A stretch of DNA of 46,242 bases from Prochlorococcus sp. AG-424-P23 (GTDB lineage: Bacteria; Cyanobacteriota; Cyanobacteriia; PCC-6307; Cyanobiaceae), in NCBI GenBank assembly GCA_003210135.1, contig QCNK01000012.1, positions 1 to 46,242 of the forward strand, in the 5' to 3' direction. The notes under the pieces are model-generated. The model was not told where the DNA came from. It made no database searches and saw only the letters and a list, made by a program, of their open reading frames with translations. Made by a program: the position numbers and the translations under genes. Positions 1 through 8,213 of the stretch are shown piece after piece (the first letter of the stretch is position 1; every line of letters starts with the position of its first letter).

Positions 1-54
1 TATGGCCTCATTGATAGAGTAATCACACATCCAAGCGAAGCAAATCAGTCTTAG
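1..54 (+). CDS. clpP: ATP-dependent Clp protease proteolytic subunit, C-terminal end (partial)
   Basis: The first 17 codons read as an open frame ending in TAG at 52-54. The encoded tail, YGLIDRVITHPSEANQS, matches the conserved C-terminus of ClpP serine protease subunits, where YGLIDxV lies in the last helix and strand. ClpP forms the barrel of the cytosolic ATP-dependent Clp protease. The catalytic residues are outside the window. A clpP paralogue next to ilvC fits my memory of picocyanobacterial gene order; which paralogue this is cannot be decided from 17 residues. Confidence 0.7.
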   Translation, partial: YGLIDRVITHPSEANQS

Positions 55-164
55 ATTTTTTCAATAAATATTTTAATTTTCATTTTTAAATTAATAATTT
101 TTTGGTTTATTTACACCTTTAATGTCTAAAATATTGATTATCTTATGTAAAGAAGCTACAACTA

Positions 165-1154
165 ATGACACAACTCTTTTACGACACAGATGCAGATCTA
201 AGTCTTTTAAATAATAAGACAATAGCTATTATTGGATATGGTTCGCAAGGCCACGCACATGCCTTAAATCTTAAAGATAGCGGTATGGACGTAATTGTCG
301 GATTATATAAAGGAAGTAAGTCTGAAAGTAAAGCTATAGGGGATGGTCTACAAGTGTTTAGTGTTTCTGAAGCTTGCGAAAAAGCAGACTGGATTATGAT
401 TCTCCTTCCAGATGAATTTCAGAAAGATGTTTACCTTAAAGAAATAGAACCAAATTTAAAAGAAGGAAAAATTTTAAGTTTCGCTCACGGTTTTAATATT
501 AGATTCGGACTTATCAAACCTCCAAGTTTTGTAGATGTTGTAATGATTGCTCCAAAGGGACCTGGACACACTGTTCGTTGGGAATATCAGAATGGTCAAG
601 GTGTTCCTGCATTGTTTGCAGTAGAGCAGGATTATTCCGGCAATGCAAGATCATTGGCGATGGCTTACGCAAAAGGAATTGGCGGGACGAGAGCAGGGAT
701 TCTTGAAACTAACTTTAAAGAAGAAACAGAAACTGATTTATTTGGCGAACAAGCGGTTTTATGCGGAGGATTATCAGAACTCGTCAAATCAGGCTTCGAA
801 ACTCTTGTAGAAGCAGGATATCAGCCCGAACTTGCTTATTTCGAATGTTTACATGAAGTTAAACTTATTGTTGATCTGATGGTGAAGGGTGGCTTATCTC
901 AAATGAGAGATTCCATTTCAAATACTGCAGAATATGGAGATTATGTAAGTGGCAAAAGACTTATCAACAGTGATACAAAGAAAGAAATGCATAACATTCT
1001 AAAAGATATTCAAGATGGAACTTTCGCCAAGAATTTTGTAGAAGAATGCGATAAGAATAAACCCTTAATGACAAAATTAAGAGAAGAGAACTCAAAACAT
1101 GAAATTGAGAAAGTAGGCAGAGGTCTACGCTCGATGTTCAGTTGGCTGAAATAA
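165..1154 (+). CDS. ilvC: Ketol-acid reductoisomerase (NADP+)
   Basis: Second common enzyme of valine, leucine and isoleucine synthesis: it isomerises and reduces 2-acetolactate or 2-aceto-2-hydroxybutyrate using NADPH and Mg2+ in the cytosol. The 329-residue length is that of short class I enzymes. The Rossmann motif [12 protein letters not shown] starts at residue 24, followed by the [10 protein letters not shown] segment and the metal-binding [12 protein letters not shown] segment of the knotted C-terminal domain. The ATG at 165 gives the usual [12 protein letters not shown] start. The 3' end overlaps the next gene by 13 bp, so the two are probably cotranscribed. Confidence 0.97.
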   Translation: MTQLFYDTDADLSLLNNKTIAIIGYGSQGHAHALNLKDSGMDVIVGLYKGSKSESKAIGDGLQVFSVSEACEKADWIMILLPDEFQKDVYLKEIEPNLKEGKILSFAHGFNIRFGLIKPPSFVDVVMIAPKGPGHTVRWEYQNGQGVPALFAVEQDYSGNARSLAMAYAKGIGGTRAGILETNFKEETETDLFGEQAVLCGGLSELVKSGFETLVEAGYQPELAYFECLHEVKLIVDLMVKGGLSQMRDSISNTAEYGDYVSGKRLINSDTKKEMHNILKDIQDGTFAKNFVEECDKNKPLMTKLREENSKHEIEKVGRGLRSMFSWLK

Positions 1155-2167
1155 ATTTATTTTTAATATTTCTTGGATCGATAGCTTTTGATTTATTGAT
1201 CGGCGATCCAAGATTCTTAATCCACCCTGTTCAGATAGTTGGCTTTTACATAAAAAAAATATCTGATTACCTTATCAATAATTTTGGAGAAAATAAAAGG
1301 ATATTATTTTGGGGAGGTTTCTTTATAGCTATATCTTCTATTGGAATTAGTTTTAGTTTAGGAAAATTGATAGAACTCAGTTATGTGCTATCAAGAAATC
1401 ATTTTTTTAGTGGATTATTAATTTTTTTTGGACTTTCAAGTTGTATTGCAACTAAGGGACTTATTTCAAGTGTGAAAGAGATTGTAGAATTATTAGAAAG
1501 CAAGGAAATTTATGACCAAAATGAGAGAATAATCAAAGATAGGGTTCAAAGAATAGTAAGTAGAGATGTAAGTTCATCTTCAAAAAAACATCTCTTAAGA
1601 TCAAGCACCGAGAGTCTTACCGAAAATTCTGTTGATGGAATATTTGGGCCATTATTTTGGATTTTTATTGGAATTGTTTTTATGAAATTTTCAGTTTTTC
1701 TCCCAGGTCCTTTGTCACTTGGTTTTTCTTATAAAGCTATAAGTACTTTAGATTCAATGATAGGTTACAAATATGATTATTTTAGATATTTAGGTTTTTT
1801 CAGTGCAAAAATCGAAGATTTTTTTACATTTTTACCTTCAAGATTAGTTTTAATGTCATTACCTTTAGTTAGCTCCAAAGTTAATGAGTATGGATCAATC
1901 ATAAAAAAAAGCTATCTTGATGGCAAAAGATATGATTCGCCTAATGCTGGGATTTCAGAAGCTATATTTGCTTATATTTCTGATATTAAATTAGGAGGGG
2001 AAAGTAAATACAATAATGAAATTATTGAAAAGCCAATAATCAATCCAACTGGAGATGATTGCACTGAAGGAAAAATCAATTTAATTTGTCAATTAATTTT
2101 GAAATTACAATTTTTATGGATAATAATTTTCGTCTTAATTTATTTTATAATTTCGAGGCTAATCTAA
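1142..2167 (+). CDS. cobD: Adenosylcobinamide-phosphate synthase (cobalamin biosynthesis membrane protein)
   Basis: CbiB/CobD family integral membrane protein that attaches the aminopropanol arm to adenosylcobyric acid in B12 (pseudocobalamin) synthesis. The family hallmarks are visible: [16 protein letters not shown] near the N-terminus, the central [19 protein letters not shown] segment, and SPNAGISEA followed by [10 protein letters not shown] and KP near the end. Several hydrophobic segments are present, including one at the extreme C-terminus. The start is TTG at 1142 inside the end of ilvC; no better ATG preserves the conserved N-terminus. The 341-residue length is normal. Confidence 0.92.
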   Translation: MAEINLFLIFLGSIAFDLLIGDPRFLIHPVQIVGFYIKKISDYLINNFGENKRILFWGGFFIAISSIGISFSLGKLIELSYVLSRNHFFSGLLIFFGLSSCIATKGLISSVKEIVELLESKEIYDQNERIIKDRVQRIVSRDVSSSSKKHLLRSSTESLTENSVDGIFGPLFWIFIGIVFMKFSVFLPGPLSLGFSYKAISTLDSMIGYKYDYFRYLGFFSAKIEDFFTFLPSRLVLMSLPLVSSKVNEYGSIIKKSYLDGKRYDSPNAGISEAIFAYISDIKLGGESKYNNEIIEKPIINPTGDDCTEGKINLICQLILKLQFLWIIIFVLIYFIISRLI

Positions 2168-2210
2168 TAATAAATTAACTTAAAAACCATTAATATAAAT
2201 AAAAAACTTT

Positions 2211-2456
2211 ATGCAAGAAAAAGACTCTTCAATTGAAAACCAAAATGATGATTTTACTGATAAGTTATCCACCGATAATGAAGACTCAAGATGGGTAGAT
2301 AATCAGGGAGATGAAGTAAAGAATGTTTTTGGATTTAATAGCAGCGCTGAGCTTGTTAACGGTAGAGCAGCTATGATTGGCTTCCTAATGCTGATATTAA
2401 CCGAGTTGGTTTTTAGCGGCAGGCCTGTGACTTCTTCAATTTTTGGTATCAATTAA
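2211..2456 (+). CDS. hli: High-light-inducible protein (Hli/SCP, one-helix chlorophyll-binding protein)
   Basis: Small thylakoid protein of the LHC superfamily. The signature ELVNGRAAMIGFLMLILTEL (residues about 47-66) is the single chlorophyll-binding helix of Hli proteins, with conserved E, N and R ligands. About 45 hydrophilic acidic residues precede it. Proteins of this type bind chlorophyll and carotenoid and protect photosystem II and chlorophyll-synthesis complexes under excess light or nutrient stress. The long N-terminus suggests one of the single-copy conserved types rather than the short phage-like ones. It is followed 2 nt later by a small membrane-protein gene, probably in the same transcript. 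Confidence 0.95.
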   Translation: MQEKDSSIENQNDDFTDKLSTDNEDSRWVDNQGDEVKNVFGFNSSAELVNGRAAMIGFLMLILTELVFSGRPVTSSIFGIN

Positions 2457-2458
2457 AA

Positions 2459-2671
2459 ATGGAAGGGAAAAAATCCAATCCAATAAAAGTATTTTTATAC
2501 ATATCTGTATGGGTAATAATTTGGGGAACGTTAGGTTCTTTCATAGATTATCCGCTTTATAAAAATAAAATTTACTTAGAAGGAAGCATATATCAGTATC
2601 TTACTTTCACAATTACAGCAATAATATCCATAATTTGTGCAAAGTTTTTTTATAAGAAATTTGATTTATAA
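2459..2671 (+). CDS. Small two-helix membrane protein, unknown function
   Basis: I do not recognise a named family. The 70-residue product has two hydrophobic segments, about residues 10-28 and 46-63, separated by a short loop with PLYKNKIYLEG, and lysine-rich ends. It starts 2 nt after the hli stop, so translational coupling and a shared promoter are likely. Its end overlaps the opposing gene by 6 nt. A thylakoid or plasma-membrane helper of the adjacent Hli protein is possible but is only inferred from position. Confidence 0.75.
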   Translation: MEGKKSNPIKVFLYISVWVIIWGTLGSFIDYPLYKNKIYLEGSIYQYLTFTITAIISIICAKFFYKKFDL

Positions 2672-2929
2672 AAATTTGTATCTAAATTTTTTAATAATTT
2701 TAGCTGGTTCTTTGTTCTCATTTGACTCGTAAAGTATCCACTTATGTGTCTCAATATCATGATCACAACCATAATTTCCAGATGAGTTATCGTAACTTGC
2801 AAGATATGAATGACAATTCTGATCTGCCTCAAAAGCAGAATCATAGCCTGTTAAAAAATATATCAAAAACAGAAGGGTTACTAACAAAAAAAATACTTGG
2901 AAAACTAAATTTACTACCTTCATAAGCAT
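2666..2929 (-). CDS. Small membrane-anchored or secreted protein, unknown function
   Basis: The 87-residue product begins with a strongly hydrophobic segment (about residues 6-28, VFFLLVTLLFLIYFL), then a polar domain with two cysteines (in QNCHSY and YGCDHD) and a basic C-terminus (KKFRYKF). This suggests an N-terminal anchor or uncleaved signal with an extracytoplasmic tail in which the two cysteines could pair. No family recognised. Overlapping frames on both strands here show no comparable organisation and were treated as shadows. Confidence 0.6.
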   Translation of the reverse strand: MLMKVVNLVFQVFFLLVTLLFLIYFLTGYDSAFEADQNCHSYLASYDNSSGNYGCDHDIETHKWILYESNENKEPAKIIKKFRYKFL

Positions 2930-2983
2930 TTCTAAAATTTAAATATATCATTTAAAAAATATTTTTTCGATCTAAAAATATAT

Positions 2984-3238
2984 TTAACGACCAACATTAA
3001 ATACAAAGTCATGGAATTCTTGATTCTTTAAATAAAGAATGACTAGCAATATTAAAATCAAGTTTAAGCCTAAAACTATTGATCCAAAAATATTTATTTG
3101 TTTTTTACCTGGCAAAGTATATGTAAATTTCTTGCCTTTAAGAAAACCAGCTAAGCCTCTTTTTTCTTTTTTTGTTTCTTTTATTTGAGTATTTTGAGTA
3201 TTTTTCTTAAATTCATTATCAGAAAAACCTTTTACCAT
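2984..3238 (-). CDS. Small basic membrane protein, unknown function
   Basis: The chosen ATG at 3238 gives 84 residues starting MVKGFSDNEFKKN. An in-frame extension to 3271 is possible but adds a non-conserved-looking stretch. The first half is highly charged and lysine-rich, followed by GKKQINIFGSIVLGLNLIL and a single transmembrane segment at about residues 50-70, then a short tail. It looks like a tail-anchored or single-pass membrane protein with a basic cytoplasmic part. No family recognised. It lies between other small minus-strand genes. Confidence 0.6.
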   Translation of the reverse strand: MVKGFSDNEFKKNTQNTQIKETKKEKRGLAGFLKGKKFTYTLPGKKQINIFGSIVLGLNLILILLVILYLKNQEFHDFVFNVGR

Positions 3239-3292
3239 TACAAATTGAATAACAAATTTATAATATTCCAAAAAAATAAATTATTTTAATAA

Positions 3293-3604
3293 TTAACAAT
3301 TTTTAATCACATATGGGATCATTAATGAAATTCTCTCATTTGAGGAATTTTTATAAAAATAAGCTTCAATAATTGCCGACTGCATCCCCAATAAACTTGA
3401 TTGACATTTAAATCTATTTTGGTCAAATACAAGTAATTGAAGTTTTTCTATTTGAGAAAATAACTTTTTACAAACTTGGGCTTGAGAATCTTTAATACAA
3501 TAACTTGCTTCTTTTAAAATCTTGGATTTTGTTGGTATTGTTTCTGCAAGAACAAAATTAGATAACAACAAAAATTTTAGTAATAAAAAAGTTAAATATT
3601 TCAT
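3293..3604 (-). CDS. Small secreted protein with signal peptide, unknown function
   Basis: The product is 103 residues. Residues 1-20 form a classic signal peptide: MKYLTFLLLKFLLL, then SNFVLAE with a probable cleavage after VLA. The mature part has four cysteines (in SYCIKD, QVCKKL, FKCQSS and the C-terminal KNC), suggesting disulfides in the periplasm or thylakoid lumen. The final residue is cysteine. I recognise no family. It is the third of three minus-strand small genes downstream of hup; spacing suggests separate or weakly linked transcription. Confidence 0.7.
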   Translation of the reverse strand: MKYLTFLLLKFLLLSNFVLAETIPTKSKILKEASYCIKDSQAQVCKKLFSQIEKLQLLVFDQNRFKCQSSLLGMQSAIIEAYFYKNSSNERISLMIPYVIKNC

Positions 3605-3679
3605 TACTTCTTAAGACTTCAAAATTTGAGATGCTTTTTTAATAGTTTTGGTCATTTAGCTACTTTCATTTTATTGAAA

Positions 3680-3706
3680 TAAAAAAAGATGCTCTAAAAG
3701 AGCACC
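3680..3706 (-). terminator. Rho-independent terminator of the HU gene
   Basis: Read on the minus strand, the stem TGCTC and GAGCA (3690-3704) closes a short A/T loop and is followed directly by a run of seven T (3681-3687). It lies about 35 bp downstream of the HU stop codon in the right orientation. On the plus strand no T-run follows, so it acts for hup only. Confidence 0.8.
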
Positions 3707-3738
3707 TTGGCATAAAAAGAGGAAATAGATTAAAAAGA

Positions 3739-4014
3739 TTACCCTTGAACTCTATCCTTAAAAAGTTTACCTGCAGAAAATGTTGGAACCCTTTTAGCAG
3801 GAATTGCTATTTTTTCGCCTGTCTTAGGGTTTAATCCCTGTCTTGCAGAACGATCTCTTGGCTCGAAAGAGCCAAATCCTAGTATGGAGACTTTTTTGCC
3901 TTCCACTACTGAGTCAACAATAGTTTCAATAGCTGCATCAACAACTAAAGAAACATCAGTTTTTGTGAGCTCTGTACGAGCAGCAACAAGATTTACTAAA
4001 TCAGCTTTGTTCAT
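3739..4014 (-). CDS. hup: HU-type histone-like DNA-binding protein
   Basis: Nucleoid protein that binds and bends DNA as a dimer. The 91-residue product has the HU fold in full: MNKADLVNLVAARTELTK at the N-terminus, the dimer core with VSILGFGSFE, the DNA-binding arm with RSARQGLNPKTGEKI and the proline at its tip, and the closing helix AGKLFKDRV. Length matches the family. It is monocistronic, with a terminator shortly after its stop and a long gap upstream that should hold its promoter. Confidence 0.97.
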   Translation of the reverse strand: MNKADLVNLVAARTELTKTDVSLVVDAAIETIVDSVVEGKKVSILGFGSFEPRDRSARQGLNPKTGEKIAIPAKRVPTFSAGKLFKDRVQG

Positions 4015-4089
4015 TGAATTGTTTATAAAGCGGAGATTTTAAAGACAAGTGTTTTAAGCAAGCCTAAAAACCTCGAACTTGCATATCAT

Positions 4090-4257
4090 ATGGAGCAAAT
4101 ACAAATACGGCAACCGAAAATGCCGGCGGCGCAAAGCTTTATACAAATCTTTAGGACATTTTTAGCTCTATTATTTATTTTTATAGACTCACTTTTTTCT
4201 TATATAAAAGAAGCCTCTTTAACTATAAAACTGCTAAAAAGCATTGGTATCACTTAA
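4090..4257 (+). CDS. Possible 55-residue membrane peptide, unknown function
   Basis: Too short for standard gene finders. An ATG at 4090 opens 55 codons ending in TAA at 4255-4257. The start of the product, MEQIQIRQPKMPAAQSF, is encoded by the GC-rich patch. It is followed by a hydrophobic stretch (FLALLFIFIDSLFSY, about residues 24-38) and a second amphipathic part with LTIKLLKSIG. No Shine-Dalgarno is obvious, which is common here. The sharp GC contrast and membrane-protein pattern favour a real gene, but chance ORFs of this size occur in AT-rich DNA. The GC patch could instead belong to an RNA. Confidence 0.35.
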   Translation: MEQIQIRQPKMPAAQSFIQIFRTFLALLFIFIDSLFSYIKEASLTIKLLKSIGIT

Positions 4258-4377
4258 TTTATCCTCGAATATTCTAACTTAATTTATCAAAGAGGAAATT
4301 TCAAAGATAAATAAAGTTAAGCATTTGCGCCATTTATTATGTTTTATTAATTTTCAGATATATTTCCTTCTCATCAC

Positions 4378-4533
4378 ATGAAAAAGCATAATTTGTATTT
4401 TGAAATCAAGAAAAACCTGGTTTTCATACAATTAAGCTTTCTCTCTAAATCTTTTTATGCATTAAGAAGATGGATAGACAAACTAAAATTAATTTGTAAA
4501 TTAATAATCTCAAAATCTAATAAAGTTGATTAG
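4378..4533 (+). CDS. Possible 51-residue basic peptide, unknown function
   Basis: An ATG at 4378 opens 51 codons to TAG at 4531-4533. The product is strongly basic and amphipathic, with segments such as FYALRRWIDKLKLICKL. No Shine-Dalgarno is visible. It follows the first small ORF by 120 bp and precedes the debranching enzyme by about 106 bp. A frame of this length is not improbable by chance at this GC, so this is only a candidate. Confidence 0.22.
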   Translation: MKKHNLYFEIKKNLVFIQLSFLSKSFYALRRWIDKLKLICKLIISKSNKVD

Positions 4534-4639
4534 TGAAACCTTAAATTTTAGTTTTTTTCTCAATTTTTTATCTATTATTCTAATATCAGTAATTTGAATA
4601 AATTATCTCAATATCTAATTAATCAATCATAAAGAGAAA

Positions 4640-6673
4640 GTGACTCATATCAATAAAGGTAAACCATTTCCCTTAGGAAGTTCTCTAACTTCACAAGGGG
4701 TTAATTTTTCCCTAGTAGCCACAAATGCAGAATATGTAGAAATCTTATTGTTTGAGAAAGAGGGCTCTATTTCCCCAAAAAGTATATTGAAACTAGATCA
4801 GAATCATAATACAGGTCCATATTGGCATGCGGAGATAAAAAATCTAAGTGAAGGTTGTTTTTATGCTTTTAGAGTAAAACAAAAAAACAATGGTATTAAT
4901 AATAATTACGAAAAAAAAGTATTACTTGATCCATGTTCGAGGGGTATTACTGGATGGGGGTCTTATAAAAGAGAAAATGCTTTAGAAACGCATGAAAATA
5001 CTAATTCTTGTCTTAAAAGTGTTGTTTGTGATAGAGAATTATTTAATTTTAAAGACTATCCAAGACCAAAACATTCTTGGGAAGCAACAATTATTTATGA
5101 ACTCCATATCAAAGCCTTCACTGAATCAATTGATAAAGATGATAGTTGTTTTAAGAAATTTTTAACCAAAATTCCCTATCTCAAAGAACTTGGAATTACA
5201 ACAATTGAATTACTTCCAATTTTTTGTTTTGATCCTACGGATGCACCAAATGGTTTAGAGAATTTTTGGGGTTATAGTCCAATTAATTGGTTTACTCCGC
5301 ATTTTGAATACCTTTCGAATGAATCAGCTGCAAAAAATAGAGAGGAATTTAGGAAATTAGTAGAGGAATGTCATAAGGCAGACATTGAAGTTATATTAGA
5401 TGTCGTATACAATCATACTTCTGAAGGAGATTCCCAAGGACCCGCGATATCTTGGAAAGGTATAGATGAAAATCTTTATTACTTTATTGGGAAAGATAAA
5501 AATTATCAGGACGTATCTGGTTGTGGGAACACTATTGCCGCAAACAGAGGATTAGTAAGAAAACTCATAATCGAATCATTAAAATGTTGGGCTAGCGAAT
5601 TTGGAGTAGATGGTTTTAGATTTGATTTAGGTATTGCCCTATCAAGAGGAGAAAACCTCTCGCCACTCGATAATCCTCCAATTTTTGAAGATATAGAATG
5701 CGCACCAGAACTTGTTGATTTAAAATTTATAAGTGAGCCCTGGGATTGTGGTGGTTTATATAAATTGGGTGATTTCCCATCTAAGAATACTTTTACTTGG
5801 AATGGTCATTTTAGGGATGACTTGCGGAGATTTTGGAAGGGAGATGAAGATACAGCTTGGAATATGAGCGATAAAATAAAAGGTAGTCCATCGATTTATA
5901 AAGAAGATAAAATTCTTCCAAAATCAATAAATTTTATTACTTCACATGATGGATTCACTCTTAAAGATTTAGTAACTTTCAATAGAAAACATAATTTTGC
6001 CAATAGCGAACAAAATAGAGATGGAGATAACCATAACAATTCTTGGAATCATGGCATAGAGGGACCAACTACAAACTTATTAATCAATGATTTAAGAAAA
6101 AGGCAACAAAAAAATCTTATTCTTAGTTTACTTATTTCTAAAGGTGTTCCAATGGTACTTATGGGTGATGAGATAGGAAGGTCACAAGGCGGAAACAATA
6201 ATTCTTGGTGCCAAAATAATTTATTGGGCTGGATGAATTGGGAACATTGTCAACAAGATTTGGAATTATTAGAATATTTTAAATACGTCATAAAAATTCG
6301 AAAGAAACTAATAGACATTTTTAATCCATCATTCTTCCCTAACAATCAACCCAACCAAAAGATTCCAACATATCATTGGCATGGAACAAAGTTAAATAGC
6401 CCCGATTGGAGTAGTTGGTCTCACACAATTGCCTTTAGCGTTAATAAAGGCAATACTAATCCGCAGGTATGGATAGGTTTAAATGCTTATTCAAATAGTA
6501 TCGATTTCCCCCTGCCGAAATGTAAATATAATTGGTTAAAAGTTATTGACACTAGCATGCCTTCGATTTTTGAACCCTTAACTATAAATGAAAAAAATGT
6601 TTCAATAAAGAGTAGAAGCTCTTTATTAATCATTTCAGAAGAAGTATTTGGGGCAAAAAATAATATATTCTAA
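4640..6673 (+). CDS. glgX: Glycogen debranching enzyme / isoamylase-type GH13 glucosidase
   Basis: Hydrolyses alpha-1,6 branches of glycogen during night-time mobilisation. An N-terminal CBM48-like domain (about residues 5-100) leads into a GH13 barrel. Visible family motifs are DVVYNHT at 254-260, the nucleophile Asp329 in GFRFDLG, the acid/base Glu366 in FISEPWD, and the transition-state Asp437 in TSHDG. The NRDGDNHNNSWNHGIEG segment is typical of GlgX/isoamylase. The 677-residue length fits. The start is GTG at 4640 preceded by a purine-rich AAAGAGAAA. It is convergent with tRNA-Gly and probably monocistronic. Confidence 0.93.
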   Translation: MTHINKGKPFPLGSSLTSQGVNFSLVATNAEYVEILLFEKEGSISPKSILKLDQNHNTGPYWHAEIKNLSEGCFYAFRVKQKNNGINNNYEKKVLLDPCSRGITGWGSYKRENALETHENTNSCLKSVVCDRELFNFKDYPRPKHSWEATIIYELHIKAFTESIDKDDSCFKKFLTKIPYLKELGITTIELLPIFCFDPTDAPNGLENFWGYSPINWFTPHFEYLSNESAAKNREEFRKLVEECHKADIEVILDVVYNHTSEGDSQGPAISWKGIDENLYYFIGKDKNYQDVSGCGNTIAANRGLVRKLIIESLKCWASEFGVDGFRFDLGIALSRGENLSPLDNPPIFEDIECAPELVDLKFISEPWDCGGLYKLGDFPSKNTFTWNGHFRDDLRRFWKGDEDTAWNMSDKIKGSPSIYKEDKILPKSINFITSHDGFTLKDLVTFNRKHNFANSEQNRDGDNHNNSWNHGIEGPTTNLLINDLRKRQQKNLILSLLISKGVPMVLMGDEIGRSQGGNNNSWCQNNLLGWMNWEHCQQDLELLEYFKYVIKIRKKLIDIFNPSFFPNNQPNQKIPTYHWHGTKLNSPDWSSWSHTIAFSVNKGNTNPQVWIGLNAYSNSIDFPLPKCKYNWLKVIDTSMPSIFEPLTINEKNVSIKSRSSLLIISEEVFGAKNNIF

Positions 6674-6674
6674 A

Positions 6675-6745
6675 AGCGGGCGGCGGGAATCGAACCCGCA
6701 TCTTCAGCTTGGAAGGCTGAGGTTTTACCACTAAACCACGCCCGC
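6675..6745 (-). tRNA. trnG: tRNA-Gly (anticodon UCC)
   Basis: Reverse complement folds into a complete cloverleaf: acceptor GCGGGCG paired with CGCCCGC, D-arm GTTT-AGTGGTA-AAAC, anticodon stem TCAGC/GCTGA with loop CTTCCAA (anticodon TCC), and T-arm GCGGG-TTCGATT-CCCGC. The discriminator base is U. No CCA is encoded, as is usual in cyanobacteria. It reads glycine codon GGA and probably GGG. Confidence 0.97.
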
Positions 6746-6806
6746 ATTAAGTAATAGAATTACCACTGCAATAATACATTATCAAACAATCAACAAAGTA
6801 AAAAGA

Positions 6807-8204
6807 TTGGAAAATTCACACTCGAAAAAAAATATTACTCGATCAACAACAAGATTAATGTTCTCTTATGGACTAGGAGACGCAGGTACAGGTTTAGTCG
6901 CAACTCAATTTGGTTTTTTTCTGTTCAAATTCTTTATTTCTGCTGGTTTACCAGTAATAATTGCAGGTTCATTATTAATGTTAATAAAAATATGGGATGC
7001 GGTAAATGATCCGTTAATTGGATGGTTAAGTGATCGTACCAAATCTAGATGGGGGCCAAGAATCCCTTGGATGGTGGCAGCATCTATTCCTCTTGGTTTC
7101 TCTTTAGCTGCAATATGGTGGACGCCCACTGGTTCCGTGCTAACCAAGACTATTTACTATGCCATAATTTCTATAGTCGTAATGACTGCTTATACGAGTA
7201 TTAATCTTCCTTTTGCAGCTCTATCTACTGAAATTTCTGAAAAAACAGCAATAAGAACAAGACTAAACGCATCTAGATTTACTGGATCAATAATTGCAGG
7301 ACTAACTGGTTTGATTATTGCTGGTATTGTATTAGGCTCTGAAGGATCAGCAAATAATGAATATTTTTTAATGGGTAAAATAAGTGGATGCATTGCAGTT
7401 GCTGCAACATTAATTTCTTGTTGGGGATTGGCTCCCTTCGCAAAAAAAGCAAGAAGGCCTTCAGGAAAAGTTGAGGCAATAACACTTCAATTCAAAAGGA
7501 TCTTCAGAAATAAAAAATTTCTAAAAGTTATTACTCTTTATATTCTTCTCTGGTGCGCCTTACAATTGATGCAAACAGTAGCGTTAATCTATGTAGAGGA
7601 TGTACTGAATGTACCAACATATATTGCGAAGTGGATCCCGATACCTTTCCAAATTAGTGCTTTAGTGGGTTTACAAATATGGACCAGAGTATCAAATAAA
7701 TTGAATAGAATTTCAGCTTTAAACTATGGATCGATTATGTGGATTGTTTCATGTACGGCAGCTTTATTTTTACCTTCATTATCAAAAATTTCAGGAGTTG
7801 GAGATAGTTTATTCCTAAATACCGGTAACATATTTCTGTTCATTCTCTTAATTTTCATAATCTGTCTTATTGGTATTGGAGCTTCAACCGCTTTTCTTAT
7901 CCCTTGGTCACTACTTCCTGATGCGATAGACGAAGATCCAGAGAAACCCGCAGGATTATATACTGCTTGGATGGTACTTATTCAGAAAATTGGTATTGCA
8001 CTTAGTGTTCAATTATTAGGATTTTTATTGTATTTATCTGGTTATCAATCATGCATTGTTGATAAAAACGGTCTAAATATTATTGAACAATGCTATTCAG
8101 CACAACTAACTATTAGATTATGTATTGGTTTGATACCCTCAATACTGGTAATAATTGGTCTTTTAATCATGAGAAAATGGGATCGGAAATTAATTACAAA
8201 CTAA
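6807..8204 (+). CDS. GPH-family (glycoside/sugar:cation) MFS symporter
   Basis: Integral membrane transporter with about 12 hydrophobic segments over 465 residues. The features SYGLGDAGTGL near the start, then KIWDAVNDPLIGWLSDRTKSRWGPRIPW, are the MelB/GPH signature: the cation-binding helix with conserved Asp and Asn, and the loop with DRTKSRWGPRIP. A late segment LLPDAIDEDPEKPAGLYTAW is also diagnostic (DxxDxE... in GPH proteins). The substrate cannot be read from sequence; sugar or glycoside by family. The start is TTG at 6807; the next Met (residue 18) would delete part of the N-terminal region before helix 1. Confidence 0.88.
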   Translation: MENSHSKKNITRSTTRLMFSYGLGDAGTGLVATQFGFFLFKFFISAGLPVIIAGSLLMLIKIWDAVNDPLIGWLSDRTKSRWGPRIPWMVAASIPLGFSLAAIWWTPTGSVLTKTIYYAIISIVVMTAYTSINLPFAALSTEISEKTAIRTRLNASRFTGSIIAGLTGLIIAGIVLGSEGSANNEYFLMGKISGCIAVAATLISCWGLAPFAKKARRPSGKVEAITLQFKRIFRNKKFLKVITLYILLWCALQLMQTVALIYVEDVLNVPTYIAKWIPIPFQISALVGLQIWTRVSNKLNRISALNYGSIMWIVSCTAALFLPSLSKISGVGDSLFLNTGNIFLFILLIFIICLIGIGASTAFLIPWSLLPDAIDEDPEKPAGLYTAWMVLIQKIGIALSVQLLGFLLYLSGYQSCIVDKNGLNIIEQCYSAQLTIRLCIGLIPSILVIIGLLIMRKWDRKLITN

Positions 8205-8213
8205 TATAAAGAT

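Larger units (their letters stand above)
4015..4639. other. 625-bp gap between hup and glgX
   Basis: The two flanking genes are divergent, so both promoters must lie here. The stretch is mostly AT-rich, with a local GC-rich patch at about 4112-4138 (cggcaaccgaaaatgccggc and following). It contains two plus-strand small ORFs, listed separately as possible genes. I see no tRNA, CRISPR or convincing known small-RNA signature; Yfr1-type motifs were looked for and not seen. Confidence 0.6.

Noticed and set aside
2650..2925. Open frames on both strands overlapping the 2666-2929 gene
   Set aside because: They are shadow frames; only the minus-strand frame with a coherent hydrophobic leader and cysteine pair looks coding.
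4015..4639. Known small RNA such as Yfr1 in the hup-glgX gap
   Set aside because: The characteristic single-stranded ACUCCUCACAC motif was looked for and not found.
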